From the NCBI GenBank assembly GCA_020057985.1, contig JAGVEU010000422.1, positions 1 through 5,435 of the forward strand: a stretch of DNA of 5,435 nt, read 5' to 3'. The DNA comes from Calditrichota bacterium. GTDB taxonomy: Bacteria > Electryoneota > RPQS01. The notes beneath the pieces were generated by a model. The model ran no database searches, was not told where the DNA came from, and was given only the letters and a program-made list of their open reading frames with translations. The position numbers and the translations under genes are program-made. Each line of letters starts with the position of its first letter. The first letter of the stretch is position 1. This document shows, one piece after another, positions 5,259 to 5,435 of this stretch.

Positions 5259-5435
5259 GTGAGCAAGCCGACCGGCAAGATTGTTGCGCTCTCTGTCAGC
5301 TCTAAGCGCGGAATTCCCAAAACCAACAAACCCTCAGTGAACCTTATCGAGGAGTGGGGAGTTGAGGGAGATGTTCACGCCGGAGCATGGCACCGTCAGG
5401 TCAGCCTGCTGGCTCTCGAGAGTATCGAGAAAATG
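5259..5435 (+). CDS. MOSC-domain protein (3' partial)
   Basis: From the GTG at 5259 the frame is open to the end of the window (59 residues). The visible part shows the start of a MOSC domain: KIVALSVSSKRGIPKTN, then WGVEGDVHAGAWHRQVSLLA (residues 33-52) with the conserved G-x-G-D-x-H and R-Q-V elements. MOSC domains are sulfur-carrier or molybdopterin-binding modules related to the C-terminus of Moco sulfurase. Small stand-alone members often sit beside moaA, moaC or mog in anaerobes, sometimes fused to a MogA-like domain. The conserved cysteine and any fused domain would lie beyond the window. It starts one base after the moaA stop, so it is part of the same operon and probably acts in cofactor maturation or insertion; the exact step is unknown. 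Confidence 0.9.
   Translation, partial: MSKPTGKIVALSVSSKRGIPKTNKPSVNLIEEWGVEGDVHAGAWHRQVSLLALESIEKM

Overview
All five genes in this window lie on the + strand. The window looks like chromosome from an uncultured bacterium of the FCB superphylum, in the broad group of Zixibacteria, KSB1, Calditrichota, Latescibacterota and Cloacimonadota. The evidence is a C-terminal domain of the type IX secretion (T9SS, FlgD-Ig-like) sorting type with the hallmark QNYPNPFN, a 14-copy LVIVD-repeat protein, and a beta-helix protein ending in a GTRADMGCYYF segment. These styles are familiar from that group, but the phylum cannot be fixed from the sequence alone.

Region by region: (1) Bases 2-787 are the 3' end of a large secreted right-handed beta-helix protein with a C-terminal fibronectin-III-like domain. 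(2) Bases 788-1379 are non-coding. They hold a compact palindrome at 1154-1186 and an inverted pair of hairpin-forming units at 1221-1308 that resembles a REP/BIME element. (3) Bases 1380-3542 are a single 720-codon reading frame for a signal-peptide-bearing LVIVD beta-propeller protein with a T9SS-type sorting tail. It is interrupted at codon 550 by an in-frame TAG, so the secretion tail is cut off from the repeats. A strong intrinsic terminator follows at 3572-3597. (4) A near-consensus sigma-70-type promoter (TTGACA, 17-base spacer, TATATT) at 3726-3754, overlapped by a perfect 14-base palindrome, opens a compact operon of three genes. These are an Rrf2-family regulator with three cluster-type cysteines, moaA (GTP 3',8-cyclase) and a MOSC-domain protein that runs off the window. 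The gaps between the genes are 4 bases and 1 base.

The first half of the window is cell-surface or secreted accessory content. The second half is housekeeping molybdenum-cofactor biosynthesis, apparently under a co-transcribed iron-sulfur-type sensor. MoaA itself needs two [4Fe-4S] clusters, so a cluster-sensing repressor that adjusts its own operon to iron-sulfur or redox status is a sensible but untested reading. I found no CRISPR array, transposase, tRNA or rRNA. I do not see a clearly new system. The most unusual points are the amber codon inside an otherwise intact gene, the Rrf2-moaA-MOSC arrangement with its promoter palindrome, and the palindromic elements in the intergenic region.
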